The position numbers were made by a program, and so were the translations under genes. Shown piece by piece: positions 32,113 through 42,330 of a stretch of 64,000 bases of DNA. Position 1 is the stretch's first letter. Every line of letters begins with the position of its first letter. This stretch comes from Hyposmocoma kahamanoa (Eukaryota > Arthropoda > Insecta > Lepidoptera > Cosmopterigidae): the NCBI RefSeq assembly GCF_003589595.1, contig NW_020653855.1:3884768-3948767 (forward strand), in the 5' to 3' direction. Below the pieces are notes generated by a model. The model was not told the origin of the DNA. It saw only the letters and a program-made list of their open reading frames with translations, and ran no database searches.

Positions 32113-32300
32113 TATTTATTTATTTACTATACTTTATTGCTTTATGTGGCACAAAAGGTCTTAAAGCTCTTATTACATTCCAATATAAACCCTGTAAGGG
32201 CACTGCAATTAACTTACTTCACTGTACTAATGTTAATACCAATAGATACTCAAAGATTCGTGTGAACTTAATATATTATACACATAATATCATCTACTTT
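32113..32300 (-). repeat. Probable LINE 3' tail
   Basis: The minus strand ends CAATAAAGTATAGTAAATAA and a TAAA-type tail, with AATAAA in place. No coding similarity was recognised upstream, so the LINE label is inferred from the tail only. Confidence 0.35.
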
Positions 32301-32699
32301 TACTATTGAAATACTCCTTTAAGTCATTTTTTTAAACTTGTAATGATGACGTTTGAAGACGATAAAGAATTCTTTTAACAATAATTGCGTCATTATTCTT
32401 CGGTTTTCGTCATTACATGTACGTCTTAACTATTCTAACTGCCGACTTTAAAATGACTAACCTAACTCGTTAACTCATTATTTTATTTCTATTCCTAGTA
32501 TATTTGAAAATATGGTTGGACCACATCGTTATTATACTATCGATTTTCCCTTACTAACCGTCGTAGTTGACATTTGATATTATAACAAATACTCTATTAA
32601 GTACTTAATAGAGTCTATCTTTTGTATACAAGAATAAACTCATTGTGTTAGAATGAGTTTGACAGGCGGTAATGGCTTGTTTGTTAAACATAGCATCTA
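32301..32699. other. Non-coding stretch with a 24-bp palindrome
   Basis: AT-rich. ACTCTATTAAGTACTTAATA then GAGT at 32591-32614 is a perfect palindrome. No gene. Confidence 0.5.
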
Positions 32700-32851
32700 C
32701 TTTTTTTTTACTATAGTAACGGGAAAAATAAGTCGTGCGCTGGGGGTAATTGACACGCTTCAGGTGTCGCTAAGTACTTTGAATCGCCACTGCGCTTGTG
32801 ACCCTGAGACGTAAGTTGACAAGTCCCATGTAATTTCACCAGCACCCTTAG
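32700..32851 (-). mobile_element. SINE-A copy 9, 3' part
   Basis: SINE-A from the tail (plus-strand T run at 32700-32710) to CACCAGCACCCTTAG. Core deletions are present. The 5' part resumes at 33169. Confidence 0.7.
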
Positions 32852-33168
32852 GTCGCAATTATTCGACACGAATTACATTGTCGCGTTGCCGCCGTGAAGC
32901 GACCGCGTGCGACTAACTGTCATGGCAAAATACGCTCTACTTATTTAGATTTTACGTTTTAACTTAAATGAGCGTCTCGGGCACGCGGGCGAGTCTGTCC
33001 TGAATATGGTCTACGACGGCCGCGTGGTTATTATTATTCAGAGGGATTTAAATGTTGTTGCCTAGTAAATAGAATTCACATTCGCCATTAATGTACACGA
33101 AGGCGTGATAACTGGTCAGTCGCCGCGGCGAGAGCTTACTCTTAAAAACCGAACTCAGAACTCAGACG
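32852..33168. other. Sequence inserted into SINE-A copy 9
   Basis: About 317 bp, GC-richer than its surroundings (for example GCCGCGGCGAGAGC near 33122), separates the two halves of one SINE. No ORF, inverted ends or clear target duplication was found, and about 45 bp of SINE is missing at the junction. Confidence 0.5.
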
Positions 33169-33234
33169 GAAACAGGTAAGGTGGCAGTACTTCCCTGGAC
33201 GAACTCTTCCACGAGGAGCTCTACTGCTACTAAG
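33169..33234 (-). mobile_element. SINE-A copy 9, 5' part
   Basis: AACAGGTAAGGTGGCAGTAC to GGAGCTCTACTGCTACTAA is the SINE-A 5' end on the minus strand. Confidence 0.75.
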
Positions 33235-33664
33235 AAATTCAATTTGCAACAAAGTAGAGTTATATAGGTGGTAGTGATGATCTAAAGGGGTATCCACTTA
33301 GCATTTGCTGGGTCGTGACGAGAAAGAAAAGTAAATGGAGGCCTTTATTATTAGATCAGACTTGTTAAGTTATATAACTTGTGACGTAATCAGCTAAATA
33401 AAAGGATACGAACGCGTTTCGCCGGTCAGAATTACTTCATCGCAACAGGTTGTGTTTGTAGTATAGCTACAATCTTATTAGATTGTATGTTTACACAGAA
33501 AGAAGCTACTGCTCATCTCCTAGGTTCAGATATTAGTTTAGTCCGGGCGGGGAATTGACAAGAAAATTTATAAGACTTTCGTTTGAAATCGACTTTGTTC
33601 CCGTATTTTGTACGGTCAACAGAACAAAAGAAATTTAAATAATTATATCATTTTTATTAAAAAA
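33235..33664. other. Non-coding stretch
   Basis: Nothing recognised. Confidence 0.35.
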
Positions 33665-33750
33665 ATCGGCCTCCAAAGTTAGCTCTGCTTTCGCTGTGTT
33701 CGTTAATAGTAACGAACACAGCTAAAGCAGAGCTAACTTTGGAGGTCGAT
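33665..33750. repeat. Long hairpin: 41-bp arms, 4-nt loop, 2 mismatches
   Basis: Arm 33665-33705 (ATCGGCCTCCAAAGTTAGCT and on) pairs with 33710-33750; the loop is ATAG. The outer part resembles the start of the D repeats (ACCGACCTCAAAAG), so it may come from two D copies head to head or an inverted duplication. Confidence 0.85.
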
Positions 33751-34220
33751 TTTATGATATTTTAGGAGATCATGGGGTCTCCTTAACGGTAACTGAAACT
33801 CATAACACAGTCCTCGTTAAAAACTGTTATGCCATCTCCATTAATCATGTCAGTTCTAGGTCACCATAACATTTTACTTTAATTGAAACTACATCTATGT
33901 GCCATGTTCTATTAAGTGGATGAAATTCAAAAAACTGGATGCAATCCCCTAATCTGCCTTAAAGGTGGAATATCTTAGTTGAATGGGACAACTACTGAAG
34001 TACGTACTTTTCAACAAAAAAAAAAAGAATCTTCAATCATTCACTTCATTCCCGTACTTAGTACGGTGAACAGAAAAGAAGAAACCTAATAATTTCAGTA
34101 CACAGTACTAAAAACACTTAGAGGTTTGCCACATTTATAGGTATGAGGCACCCTCTAACAAAAAAAGAATCATCAAAATCGGTTCAGAACTTCCCCATTG
34201 TTTTGAAGTCGGTTAAAATG
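33751..34220 (+). repeat. Family D copies, rearranged
   Basis: D-type blocks occur twice: AAGGTGGAATATCTTAGTTG near 33960 and, after a fresh start TTTCAGTACACAGTACTAAA near 34105, CAAAATCGGTTCAGAACTTC and TTTTGAAGTCGGTTAAAA at 34200-34217. It is non-coding. Confidence 0.6.
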
Positions 34221-34705
34221 TCATGACGCATGAGCTAGCGGCAATGAAGAGGTTTCATCATACTAGAACCGGTTCCAGTATCTAAGAGAGGTTGGTATAC
34301 GCGTCACGGCCAATTCCGTATCGTGTTTCTTACATGATTAATCAATTAGATTGTAACCCTATTTCTCTCCTTTATCGCACTTTCACATTAGTTTTTTTTC
34401 TGTGTGTATCAGAGAATGAACATATTTATTCGGTTTTTACATATGACAGGCAGAAGACTCTACTACACTTGATGTAAAGTGATATCGAAAGTCAAACTCA
34501 AATAACCTTTGAAATCGTCACATTCAATAAGAAGCTCTTAATTGCATATGGAAAATTGTACGTACACTTCAGTATAACGTTAAAAAACGCTGTTCCGCGC
34601 TCCGTCACAGGGCGCGGTGCAGCGTGTTAATCGCCTAATACTAAATACGACTGTGTTGCTCAATGTTTGGGGTCCAAGTTTTGAGATAATACCTGTTCAT
34701 CCAAG
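34221..34705. other. Non-coding stretch
   Basis: Nothing recognised. A 61-codon ORF at 34292-34477 is not supported. Confidence 0.35.
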
Positions 34706-34806
34706 GCAACAAAATGTAGGCCACACTAATATTTCTCTCGGCCCGGCAAACAAAACCAGGACCTCTGCGTCGTAGTCCAGGATAGTAACCGTTTGTTCGC
34801 GAGGCA
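34706..34806 (-). repeat. SINE-B fragment
   Basis: ATGTAGGCCACACTAATATT, TCTCTCGGCCCGG and AGGACCTCTGCGTCGTAGTC keep the SINE-B order on the minus strand, strongly mutated. Confidence 0.65.
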
Positions 34807-35091
34807 GGTATATAGGTATTATTTAAAAATAGAGAAACATAAATATTAAAGAGGTCGAAGTCAATTTGTAATAACCTGATTTAGAAGGAGGAAAATTTAT
34901 AGCAATGTTATTTCGGGTAATAGAGGAAGGGTATTCGAGAAATTGATTATGAGAGACGATATATTTATTAATATGTTACAAATAAACCATAACCTTTTGG
35001 TATAATTAAAACATATAATTACGATCATGTCAAAAGTGCTTTTATTATATGTAAGACATAAAAATGTTTTTTGTTATTAAATAATTGTAAC

Positions 35092-35636
35092 TCTTGAAAT
35101 AGTCATAGAGATATGTAACGAATACAGCAAACCACTTATACCTATACTAGCCTTTATCGATTACGAGAAAGCGTTCGACTCCATAGAATGGTGGTTCATA
35201 GAACGAGCCCTAGCTAGGTACCATTTCGATGAAAGTTACATACAAGTCTTCAATCATCTCCATCAGAACGCAACCGCCTGTGTCTCCAAACCCATGAAAA
35301 CTAACAAATTCCATCTAGAGAGGGGTGTCAGGCAAGGAAACACAACATCACCGAAGTTGTTTATCCTAGGACTAGAATGCATATTCTAACAGATGCAGTG
35401 GACTGGGAAAGGGTTGATGATTGATGGAGAGAGACTTACAAATCTGAGGTTTGTTGACGACCTGGTTATGGTTTCTGAAAGCATCGAGGATATACTAACG
35501 ATGCTAGAGGATTTGAGGGTGGAATCTGCAAAGATTCACCTTAAAATGAATATAGGGAAAATAAAGATCATGACCAATATTCCGGTAGTCACAAACTATC
35601 AGCTTGCAATGGAGAAAGTGACCGAATACATATTAA
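35092..35636 (+). pseudogene. RTE-type LINE reverse transcriptase, left part
   Basis: The plus strand encodes the RTE-type reverse transcriptase core: LAFIDYEKAFDSIEWW, YIQVFNHLHQNATACVS, LERGVRQGNTTSPKLFI, a stop after LGLECIF, then LRFVDDLVMVSESIEDILTM and VTEYI. The catalytic box reads FVDD where FADD is usual. The reading frame breaks off at EYI, exactly where a second LINE is inserted; the continuation YLGHTVTPG is found at 38116. The element is 5'-truncated at about 35092. Confidence 0.85.
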
Positions 35637-35855
35637 ACTCAAACTCAAAATAATCTTTATTTCATAGGTAAGCATTATTACACTTGAAATCGTCACAATG
35701 GTTAAACTCTACCGCTCATTCGTAAGGCAGATTCCCCTGAGAAGAATGAGCAAGAAACTCTAGGGGTTGCTCTTTGTAAATAGCATTTACAATATTTTTT
35801 TATTTTTATTTGAAACATCAGAGATCGAGACTACCTCCATGAGCTTAACGGGTTA

Positions 35856-37510
35856 CTACCACGGATTTTTGTCATCCAAGTACGCAGAAGTTGTATAATA
35901 ACCTTTAGTATAAAGTTTTTGTTTCACTATAGTTTTAAACCTCGTGAAAGGCAAATTTTGTATATCAACCGGAATCTTGTTATAGAAGCGTATACATTGC
36001 CCCTTAAATGATTTTTTGACTTTGTGAAGACGACTATCAAGAAAAGCTAGTTTATTTCTATTCCTCGTATTAATGTTATGTCTGTCACTATTTTTCATAA
36101 ATAAATTACTATTCCTTTTAACATAAATTACATTTTCATAAATGTACTGTGAGGCTAGTGTAAGAATGTTAATTTCCTTAAACTTATCTCTCAAAGATAC
36201 TTTGGGGCCCAGATTGTAAATTGCCCTAACTGCACGTTTCTGCAGGACAAAGATTCTATTGATATCGGCGGCATTACTCCAAAGCAAAATGCCGCATGTC
36301 AATAGACTGTGAAAGTAACTGAAGTAAACCAATCTAGCGGTTTCGACGTCTGAAAGTTTCCTTATTTTTTTAATCGCGTACACTGCAGAGCCGAGCCGTT
36401 TTGATAACTTACTTATATGGGGACCCCATTGCAATTTAGCATCTAACGTTATACCTAGAAATACAACTGTATCCACAAGATTCAATTTTTCATTTCTAAC
36501 TACAATGTTTGTAACCGTCTCTCTAACATTGGTTAATGTAAATTTCACACAATTTGTTTTTTTCTCATTAAGAAGTAGGTTATTAACAGCAAACCAATCA
36601 ATTACTTTAGATATAGTATTGTTCACATCGTCATAGGAACATTGGTGCCTTTTAACTTTAAATAATAAGGAAGTATCATCAGCAAACAATACTATCTCAT
36701 GTTTTATACTCTCCATAAGGCTAGGTAAGTCATTAATATAAACTAAAAATAAAAATGGGCCTAGAATTGAACCTTGAGGGACACCCATGCTAATTGCAGA
36801 TCCTGACGATCTCGTACCGTTAACATCGACCCTCTGTACCCTACCACGCAAATACGATTTAAGTAGGTCGAGATCACGTCCCGCCACACCATAATGGCGA
36901 AGTTTCCTGACCAGTGTATCATGGTGCACACAATCAAAAGCTTTGGAAAGGTCACAGAATACACCAATAGCATCATGTGAAACTTTCCATGCATCAAATA
37001 TATGATTAATCAACTCGACACCAGCATCGGTTGTAGAGCGACCCCGAGTGAAACCAAATTGTTTAGGAGACATTAAGTTATTACTATAAAAATGTGCACA
37101 CATCTGATTTAGAATAATTTTTTCAAATATTTTACTGAGAGTTGGTAGTATTGATATAGGTCTGAAATTGGTGGGGTCAGAAATACTACCAGATTTGAAA
37201 AGTGGAATAACTTTACTTTGCTTCATGAGGTCAGGAAAGACACCATCATCAACACATTTATTAAAGACACAGGCCAAATAAGGCGCAATACAATCAACTA
37301 TAGAACTAATTACTCTGACTGAAAGACCATCAAGATCAGCTGTATTTTTATATTTATAGACTTAAAGGCTTTAACAATATCGTTTGGAAATACATGACGG
37401 AACCTTAAATTAGTGATACTAACTGCATTATTTTCTTTTAGTAAGGATTCAGCGGCGGTGGGAGACGAATTTAACGACTTAGTAGTTGTACAGTCAACTA
37501 CCTAGCTGTA
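35856..37510 (-). pseudogene. Nested LINE: reverse transcriptase part
   Basis: A 473-codon open stretch (35856-37277) holds NFRPISILPTLSKIFEKII, the DLSKAFDCVHHD box (first Asp near 109), GVPQGSILGPFLF (165 on), the active site FADD (198-201) and a C-terminus ending FKTIVKQKLYTKGYYT. Upstream the frame continues to about 37500 after one frameshift near 37355 (LDGLSVRVISSIVDCIAPYL precedes the first Met). The catalytic residues look intact, but the missing N-terminus, frameshift and gap make this copy dead. The first in-frame Met is not the true start. Confidence 0.85.
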
Positions 37511-37533
37511 GCTAGCTGGCTATACATGAGTGG

Positions 37534-37543
37534 NNNNNNNNNN
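37534..37543. other. Assembly gap (10 N)
   Basis: Ten unknown bases inside the nested LINE. About 25-60 bp on each side does not continue the LINE reading frame, so the true missing sequence may be an inserted element of unknown length. Confidence 0.95.
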
Positions 37544-37599
37544 GCAAATGTCCGGTCAGGTTGTCTGTTTACGTCGCGTGCACGTGAACAGTAGTCAAA

Positions 37600-38117
37600 A
37601 TTGGAATGTCAGTAAAAAAAATTTCAAATATTTTAGCAACTTCTGCGTCTGTGTTTACAATTTTGTCATTAAATCTTAGTTGAAAATCTAAGTTACGAGG
37701 TTTGACCCTTCCAGTTTCGCTGTTTATAATATTCCAAGTCGTTTTTACTGCATTCGCGCTGCTTTTTATTTTATTATTTATAAACATTGCTTTGGCTGCA
37801 ACACAAACACGTTTAAACATTTTCGAATATTTCCTAACAAAATAATTAAAACTGTTACTAGTGTTATAAGTCCTTTCATCGTAAAGATCATATAGTCTTT
37901 GTCTACTTTTGTGAATTCCCACAGTCGCCCAATCACTAAATTTCAATGAATTATTAATAGTTATGATTTTGGACCTAAAAACGTTATCACGTTCACTTTT
38001 GACTATGTTGAAAACTGAATTATACAATTTATTGGGATCGTTAACGTACGGAAGTTCAGTTAGTTTAAGCATTACATTATTTCTATAAGCTTTAAGTCGA
38101 CCATTATTTTTATTATA
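37600..38117 (-). pseudogene. Nested LINE: endonuclease-RT linker part
   Basis: The minus strand encodes the region between endonuclease and reverse transcriptase: KFSDWATVGIHKSRQRLYDL, KYSKMFKRVCVAAKAMFINN and KTTWNIINSETGRVK, a pattern usual for CR1/jockey LINEs. It ends with EIFFTDIPILTT, after which the frame enters unrelated sequence next to the gap. Codons upstream of about 38117 belong to the RTE element on the other strand, so the apparent N-terminus is chimaeric. Confidence 0.75.
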
Positions 38118-38545
38118 TTTGGGACATACGGTTACACCGGGCTTTGAGAACCAAACAAAGGAAATGGAACGAGACGGATCGCTCAGGCGTGGCCTGCATT
38201 CGGTGCCAACAAACAAACGTGTGTCGTGCCCGTGCACGTCTATGGCACGAAAACCATTACTCTTACAAAGAAGTTTGCCGAGAGCCGTCCGAGACATGCA
38301 GAAGGGCATGGAGAGAGCAATGCTCGGAGTTACCCTGCGAGACTGACAATCCTAAATAGGACGAAAGTGTCATGATTGTCGTGGCGAAGAAAACGAGTAC
38401 GCGGTGGATGGACGACATCCGACGACACGAAGGTCGGGACTGGATGAGTCGGGCACCAGATCGCCAAGAATGAAAGAAGAGGGAAGAGGCCTACATCAAA
38501 GATTGGATAACAAAACGGCCGCCAAGATGATGATGATGAACTCTT
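38116..38545 (+). pseudogene. RTE-type LINE, right part and 3' end
   Basis: This continues the RTE reading frame from 35636: YLGHTVTPGFENQTKEME, a +1 shift to RIAQAWPAFG, then CVVPVHVYGTKTITLTKKF, a further shift to MQKGMERAMLGVTLRD, and after a deletion RWMDDIRRHEGRDWMSRAPD, a stop, and KKREEAYIKDWITKR. These are the familiar RTE C-terminal motifs. The 3' end is the usual GATGATGATG tail near 38526-38540. Confidence 0.85.
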
Positions 38546-38790
38546 TTATAAAAAATAAAACCAACCTCATAAGTTCGTGGAATTACATCTATTTGCCAAG
38601 TTTTATTTAAATGGGTTTCCAGAAAGTGCACGAAATTTTCATTCCCTAGTTTGCCACACTTATAGGTGGAATATTTTCTTCAAATTTGAATGGAACCAAT
38701 ACTGAGGTACCCTCTTTCCAGAATCATCAAAATCGGTTCACAAACTTAGAAAAATTTTGTGATTGAGAATCTCCTCTTTTTTTGAAGTGG
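38546..38790 (+). repeat. Family D copy, 5'-complete
   Basis: TAAAACCAACCTCATAAGTT at the left, GAATATTTTCTTCAAATTTG in the middle and TCCTCTTTTTTTGAAGTGGT at the right follow the D order. It lies directly after the RTE tail. Confidence 0.65.
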
Positions 38791-39344
38791 TTTGAAAACT
38801 TGAATCGCTCTAATGAGCGAAATAGACATTGAGTGTCTAGCTTCGCTCTTATACAAGGACATAAAACTCTTTCTGCCCGGCATAATACGAGTCGAGGTTC
38901 ATAAGTGTGATGAGTACCTTACGTTGGCCAATACCCCTGTACGCGCTACGCGCCCTGCCCTGCGCTTCCTCACGCCGCGCCCGTTGGCCGGTATCGAAGT
39001 GAACAAAAGTGCCTTTGCAATAGTGTCAACAATAATTCACAACAAAAGTATGCCGTTAATGTATACATGATGTTACAAGTTAAAGTTAAGTAGGTTAAAA
39101 ATACCGTGTTATGAGATTTGTAGTGAGTAATAACAATTTGATCAGGCTATTGGTTAAGATAGCTGATAAATTCTTCATTAAAATAAATAAAAAAATCACC
39201 ATCCCAATTTTTCGCTGGTCATATTCATCATCAGTGCCAGTAACTAGAATTAATCTAATATTTGGAATTATTTAAAATACGTTACTCTCAAAAAAATGAC
39301 TTCATAAGTTGACTGTAACGGAAATAGAATTCAAAATGTGCGTA
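38791..39344. other. Non-coding or unidentified, with one 85-codon ORF
   Basis: The plus-strand ORF 38813-39070 starts MSEIDIECLASLLYKD and has a GC-richer middle. I do not recognise it, and there is no splice, repeat or promoter support. The rest is AT-rich. Confidence 0.25.
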
Positions 39345-39352
39345 GCCACAAC

Positions 39353-39638
39353 CATTGACTTACAAATAAATGGACGACGGGTCTAATATAAAAACCACGA
39401 AAAAAATGTCCCAAGTCAACCTATTTAAACGTAGTGACATGTAAAGGAATATGAAAAAGCTAAAACGTTGAATTTAAATTGTAATGTCATCGCAGTACTG
39501 TCTAATTTTGCTTGCTTCGCTGTCAGTCGAACAAACGAAGACTAAAGCGTGAATGACGCTCTGTATACGATTTTAACGCCCTATAAGTTCGGACACTTTT
39601 TAGCGCGGACCCGACGTCCATATAATTGTTAGTCAATG
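39353..39638 (+). mobile_element. MITE family H, copy 3 (286 bp), hAT-type
   Basis: Same length and nearly the same sequence as copy 1. A perfect 8-bp duplication GCCACAAC lies at 39345-39352 and 39639-39646. Inverted ends CATTGACTTACAA and, on the complement, CATTGACTAACAA. Confidence 0.93.
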
Positions 39639-40027
39639 GCCACAACTAATAATATTCAAACAATTTAACCAACACCACGCATACACAAAGTAATCACAAC
39701 TTATTTTGCTATCTGTACACAGGTCCGGCCCTAAAAACTTTTGTAATTACCCAGTTAGGGACTTTGCGAACCTTTTTCGGATTTGCCACTTACACAAGTT
39801 TGTGACTGCATGTGGGTCAGAACGGTTAATACTTTAGGCATGTCATTTCCCAGGATTGATTCCCGGTCGCAGATGTTTTATTCGGTAATAAAGTACTGGC
39901 TTAATGTAACATGTCTGGGTTAATGTATAATGGAATAGAGTCTCAAGGCAAAAGTTTTGGCTCAGCGGCAGTACAGCAATGAGACGTGGTCGCACACTAA
40001 GAGCTTCATAAGAAGGTTCAAGGTCGC

Positions 40028-40160
40028 TTAAGGATAAACCACACTTATCCAAGACGGTCAGAAAAAATGCGGCTCGACACAGATCGGAAACGATTCAGCT
40101 TACTCCGAATTTCCGATCACTCACAATCGGTTTAATCGGCTTAGTGTGGTTTATCCCTAA
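40028..40160. mobile_element. Small MITE (133 bp) with TTARGGATAAACCACAC ends
   Basis: The left TTAAGGATAAACCACAC and the complement of the right TTAGGGATAAACCACAC pair at all but one position. The interior contains a second weaker inverted pair (GATCGGAAA and TTTCCGATC). TAA or TTA at the ends would fit a PIF/Harbinger 3-bp duplication, but this is inference. Confidence 0.7.
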
Positions 40161-40439
40161 CGGTCAATGGAGAGGTTTATGCTCGGAGTTTCACTGTGAG
40201 ATATAATCAGAAATAAGGGAATCCGCAAAAAAACCACAGTAACTTTAAAGACGGTTAAAGAATTGCAAAATTTGGCAGTGGTCGGACCACATTGCTCGCA
40301 GAACAGGTAGCCGATGGGACTGAAGAGTTCTCGAATGTCGACCGCGTACCGGAAGACGCAGCGTGTGTAGACCACCAATAAGGTGGACCAATGACTTAAG
40401 TAAAAGAATACGGCAAGTTATAAATTGGTGACTACAAAC
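40161..40439. other. Non-coding stretch
   Basis: Overlapping minus-strand ORFs near 40157-40466 include LFVGSLYLVCSHQ and similar peptides without a known family; part may be a SINE-C leader shared with other copies. Confidence 0.3.
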
Positions 40440-40640
40440 CAGATACAAAGATCCGACAAAAAGCACATTGAAGAATTCGTGAGGACTGCTGGTTTGTTCC
40501 GTAGCTTAGTTGGCATAGCGTCGGACACGTTTTGATAGAGGACGTCGGTTCAAATCCAGTCGGATGGAAGGATTTTTTTCTAAGTGTTCGATCTTTGTAT
40601 TAATAATTATAAGAAACTAGTGGAATAATTTCACAAAACA
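40440..40640 (+). mobile_element. SINE-C copy 5
   Basis: TTCCGTAGCTTAGTTGGCAT (A-box), GTCGGTTCAAATCCAGTCGG (B-box, one change) and the tail TTTCTAAGTGTTCGATCTTT then AATAATTATAAGAAACTAGT. Confidence 0.85.
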
Positions 40641-41060
40641 ATAATTGAATATCATAGTGGTGAAATCCTAACATTCAATAAAACACCTAAAGTTATAATG
40701 ATTAAGGTTCCTTTAAATAGAAATCGATTTAACACGAAAGTACTTTAAATTGCCTTATCAATTCCCCGTTCGAACTAAACTAATAACTCAACGTAGGAGA
40801 TAAGAAGTAGCTTCTTTCTATATAAATCTACAACATAATAAGTTTTTAGCTGTACTGAAATCACAACCTGTTACGATCATTTTTTACTTCGCGTTGCTAA
40901 TGTAATTCTAGTCGAAGAAATGCGAAGAGTTCGTGTTGTTTTGTTTAGTTGATTACGTCACTTGTTGAGAATAGCTTGACCGGACTGATCTAATACAGAA
41001 AGCTGTAACTTGGATCTTCCTGCTTATCTTTTTCATGACTCGACAAATGGTGAGTAGGAA
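40641..41060. other. Non-coding stretch
   Basis: AT-rich, nothing recognised. Confidence 0.35.
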
Positions 41061-41064
41061 CTAT

Positions 41065-41605
41065 TTTAAACCGACTTGAAAAACGGTGGAGGTTATACGT
41101 TCGGCTGTATTTGTGTTTTATGTATGCTTTCAGATATCTCCGTCAATTGTGGACCAATTTTGAAAATTCTGTTTTTGTTTGAAAGGGTGCACTCGTGTGG
41201 TGGCCCCATTTTCGCCAAGTCAGAATCTGGTGAGAAAATCCCATGGAAATCGAAGGAAATGTATTCACCAATTTCTCCATCAATTGTGCACCGATTTTGA
41301 AAACTCTTTTTTGTTTAAAAGGTATACTCTCGAGGTGGTCCCTGATGCTGTTCCGGGTTCGTTTCGGCTATTACAAATTACCAATTATTTTCCGCCAATA
41401 AATGTCGACTTTTCACTTGACACAATACATGTAATGAACAAATCAATGTCACCATGACAACTAGAAAAGAAAATACAAAATGCATAAAGGAGTCCGTAAC
41501 GGTCACCAAAAAGTCAGAGTCTGATGAGGGGATCCCATGGAATATGAAAAAAGGCGATAAGCGAACTTTTGAGCTCGGTTTTTTTTCAATGAAAAAGTTA
41601 TAATT
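41065..41605 (+). repeat. Repeat N, copy 2 (uninterrupted)
   Basis: Ends resemble the D family: AAACCGACTTGAAAAACGGT at the left and, on the complement, AAAACCGAGCTCAAAAG at the right. It is colinear with 5490-6004, and continues past the point where MITE E interrupts that copy. Confidence 0.75.
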
Positions 41606-41749
41606 AAGGATCATAATGTTCAGTTACCAAGTCTCACTTTATACTTCATTATTTAATTTTCGATTGTTTTGGATGTAATGTTGATTATATGTTAGGAATA
41701 TACTCGTCATTGTTAACTTTTCGCGTATATAGTAGTGTTGACTCTTCCT

Positions 41750-41805
41750 TGAATTGGTTACCTACGAAACAGGTTATGCCTAGGTTAGGAGCCAGTGTAA
41801 CCGGT
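41750..41805 (+). repeat. LINE 3' untranslated fragment
   Basis: GGTTACCTACGAAACAGGTT and GGAGCCAGTGTAACCGGT match 56147-56200, where the copy continues to a TTAC-type tail. Confidence 0.5.
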
Positions 41806-42134
41806 GTTGAAAAATACTTAAGACTATTTTAACGTTCAACGCGAAATTATTTTGGGAAATGAGGTGTGGGGGGTCGCCTTTCGCAATCCGCGCGCTGTAA
41901 ATTAATATAAATAAAACAAGTACAGATCGAGAAAATTTGACATATCTGACGTCGACAAGCGCCCGATGGCGACTGATAAGGCAGCGGGCGACGCGGCGTG
42001 TCATTAAACCGCTGGGAAATTTGCAATTTTGGGATAAATGTGAATTTAATAACTACAGCACTTCAGTTGAAAATCAAATTTTAGCAGGTTCTCTGTAAAG
42101 CTTAAAGAGAAATATCTCCACATAAACGTTATGT
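41806..42134. other. Non-coding stretch
   Basis: A GC-richer patch at 41860-42005 on an AT background; an ORF on the minus strand (41780-42004) is not recognised. Confidence 0.35.
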
Positions 42135-42330
42135 ACATAAATAAATAAAATAAAAACACTTTATTCTTGAACACTACAACGAGACGTAAAAACTTAAAAT
42201 AGTGGCTTAAAATCTAAATCAGTGTTGAAGAAAAGGTAACAGCCTCAGCAATTTGCTGGTTTTCAGGCTTCACCTTGCATATTATGTAAAGGACAAGTTA
42301 AATATATTTGTCGCTGTAGACAGTATATAA
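42135..42330 (-). repeat. Probable LINE 3' end
   Basis: The minus strand finishes CAAGAATAAAGTGTTTTTAT with a TTAT-type tail. The upstream part contains AAACCAGCAAATTGCTGAGG. It looks like a 5'-truncated LINE 3' untranslated region; no coding was recognised. Confidence 0.35.

Larger units (their letters stand above)
35637..38117 (-). mobile_element. CR1/jockey-group LINE nested in the RTE LINE
   Basis: The element lies on the minus strand between the two halves of the RTE LINE. Its 3' end is TGAGTTTGAGTTTAA, next to 35637. It contains most of the linker and reverse transcriptase but no endonuclease, so it is 5'-truncated. A 10-N assembly gap lies at 37534-37543. The short target duplication TAT fits an in-frame empty site, but AT-rich flanks make this uncertain. 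Confidence 0.85.

Noticed and set aside
37569..38309. 246-codon minus-strand ORF as one protein
   Set aside because: Only the part below about 38117 is LINE linker; the N-terminal 60 or so codons are antisense to the RTE element, so the ORF crosses an insertion boundary by chance.
38404..38610. 68-codon plus-strand ORF
   Set aside because: It is an out-of-frame reading of the RTE C-terminus (RWMDDIRRHEGRDWM frame) and its GATGAT tail.
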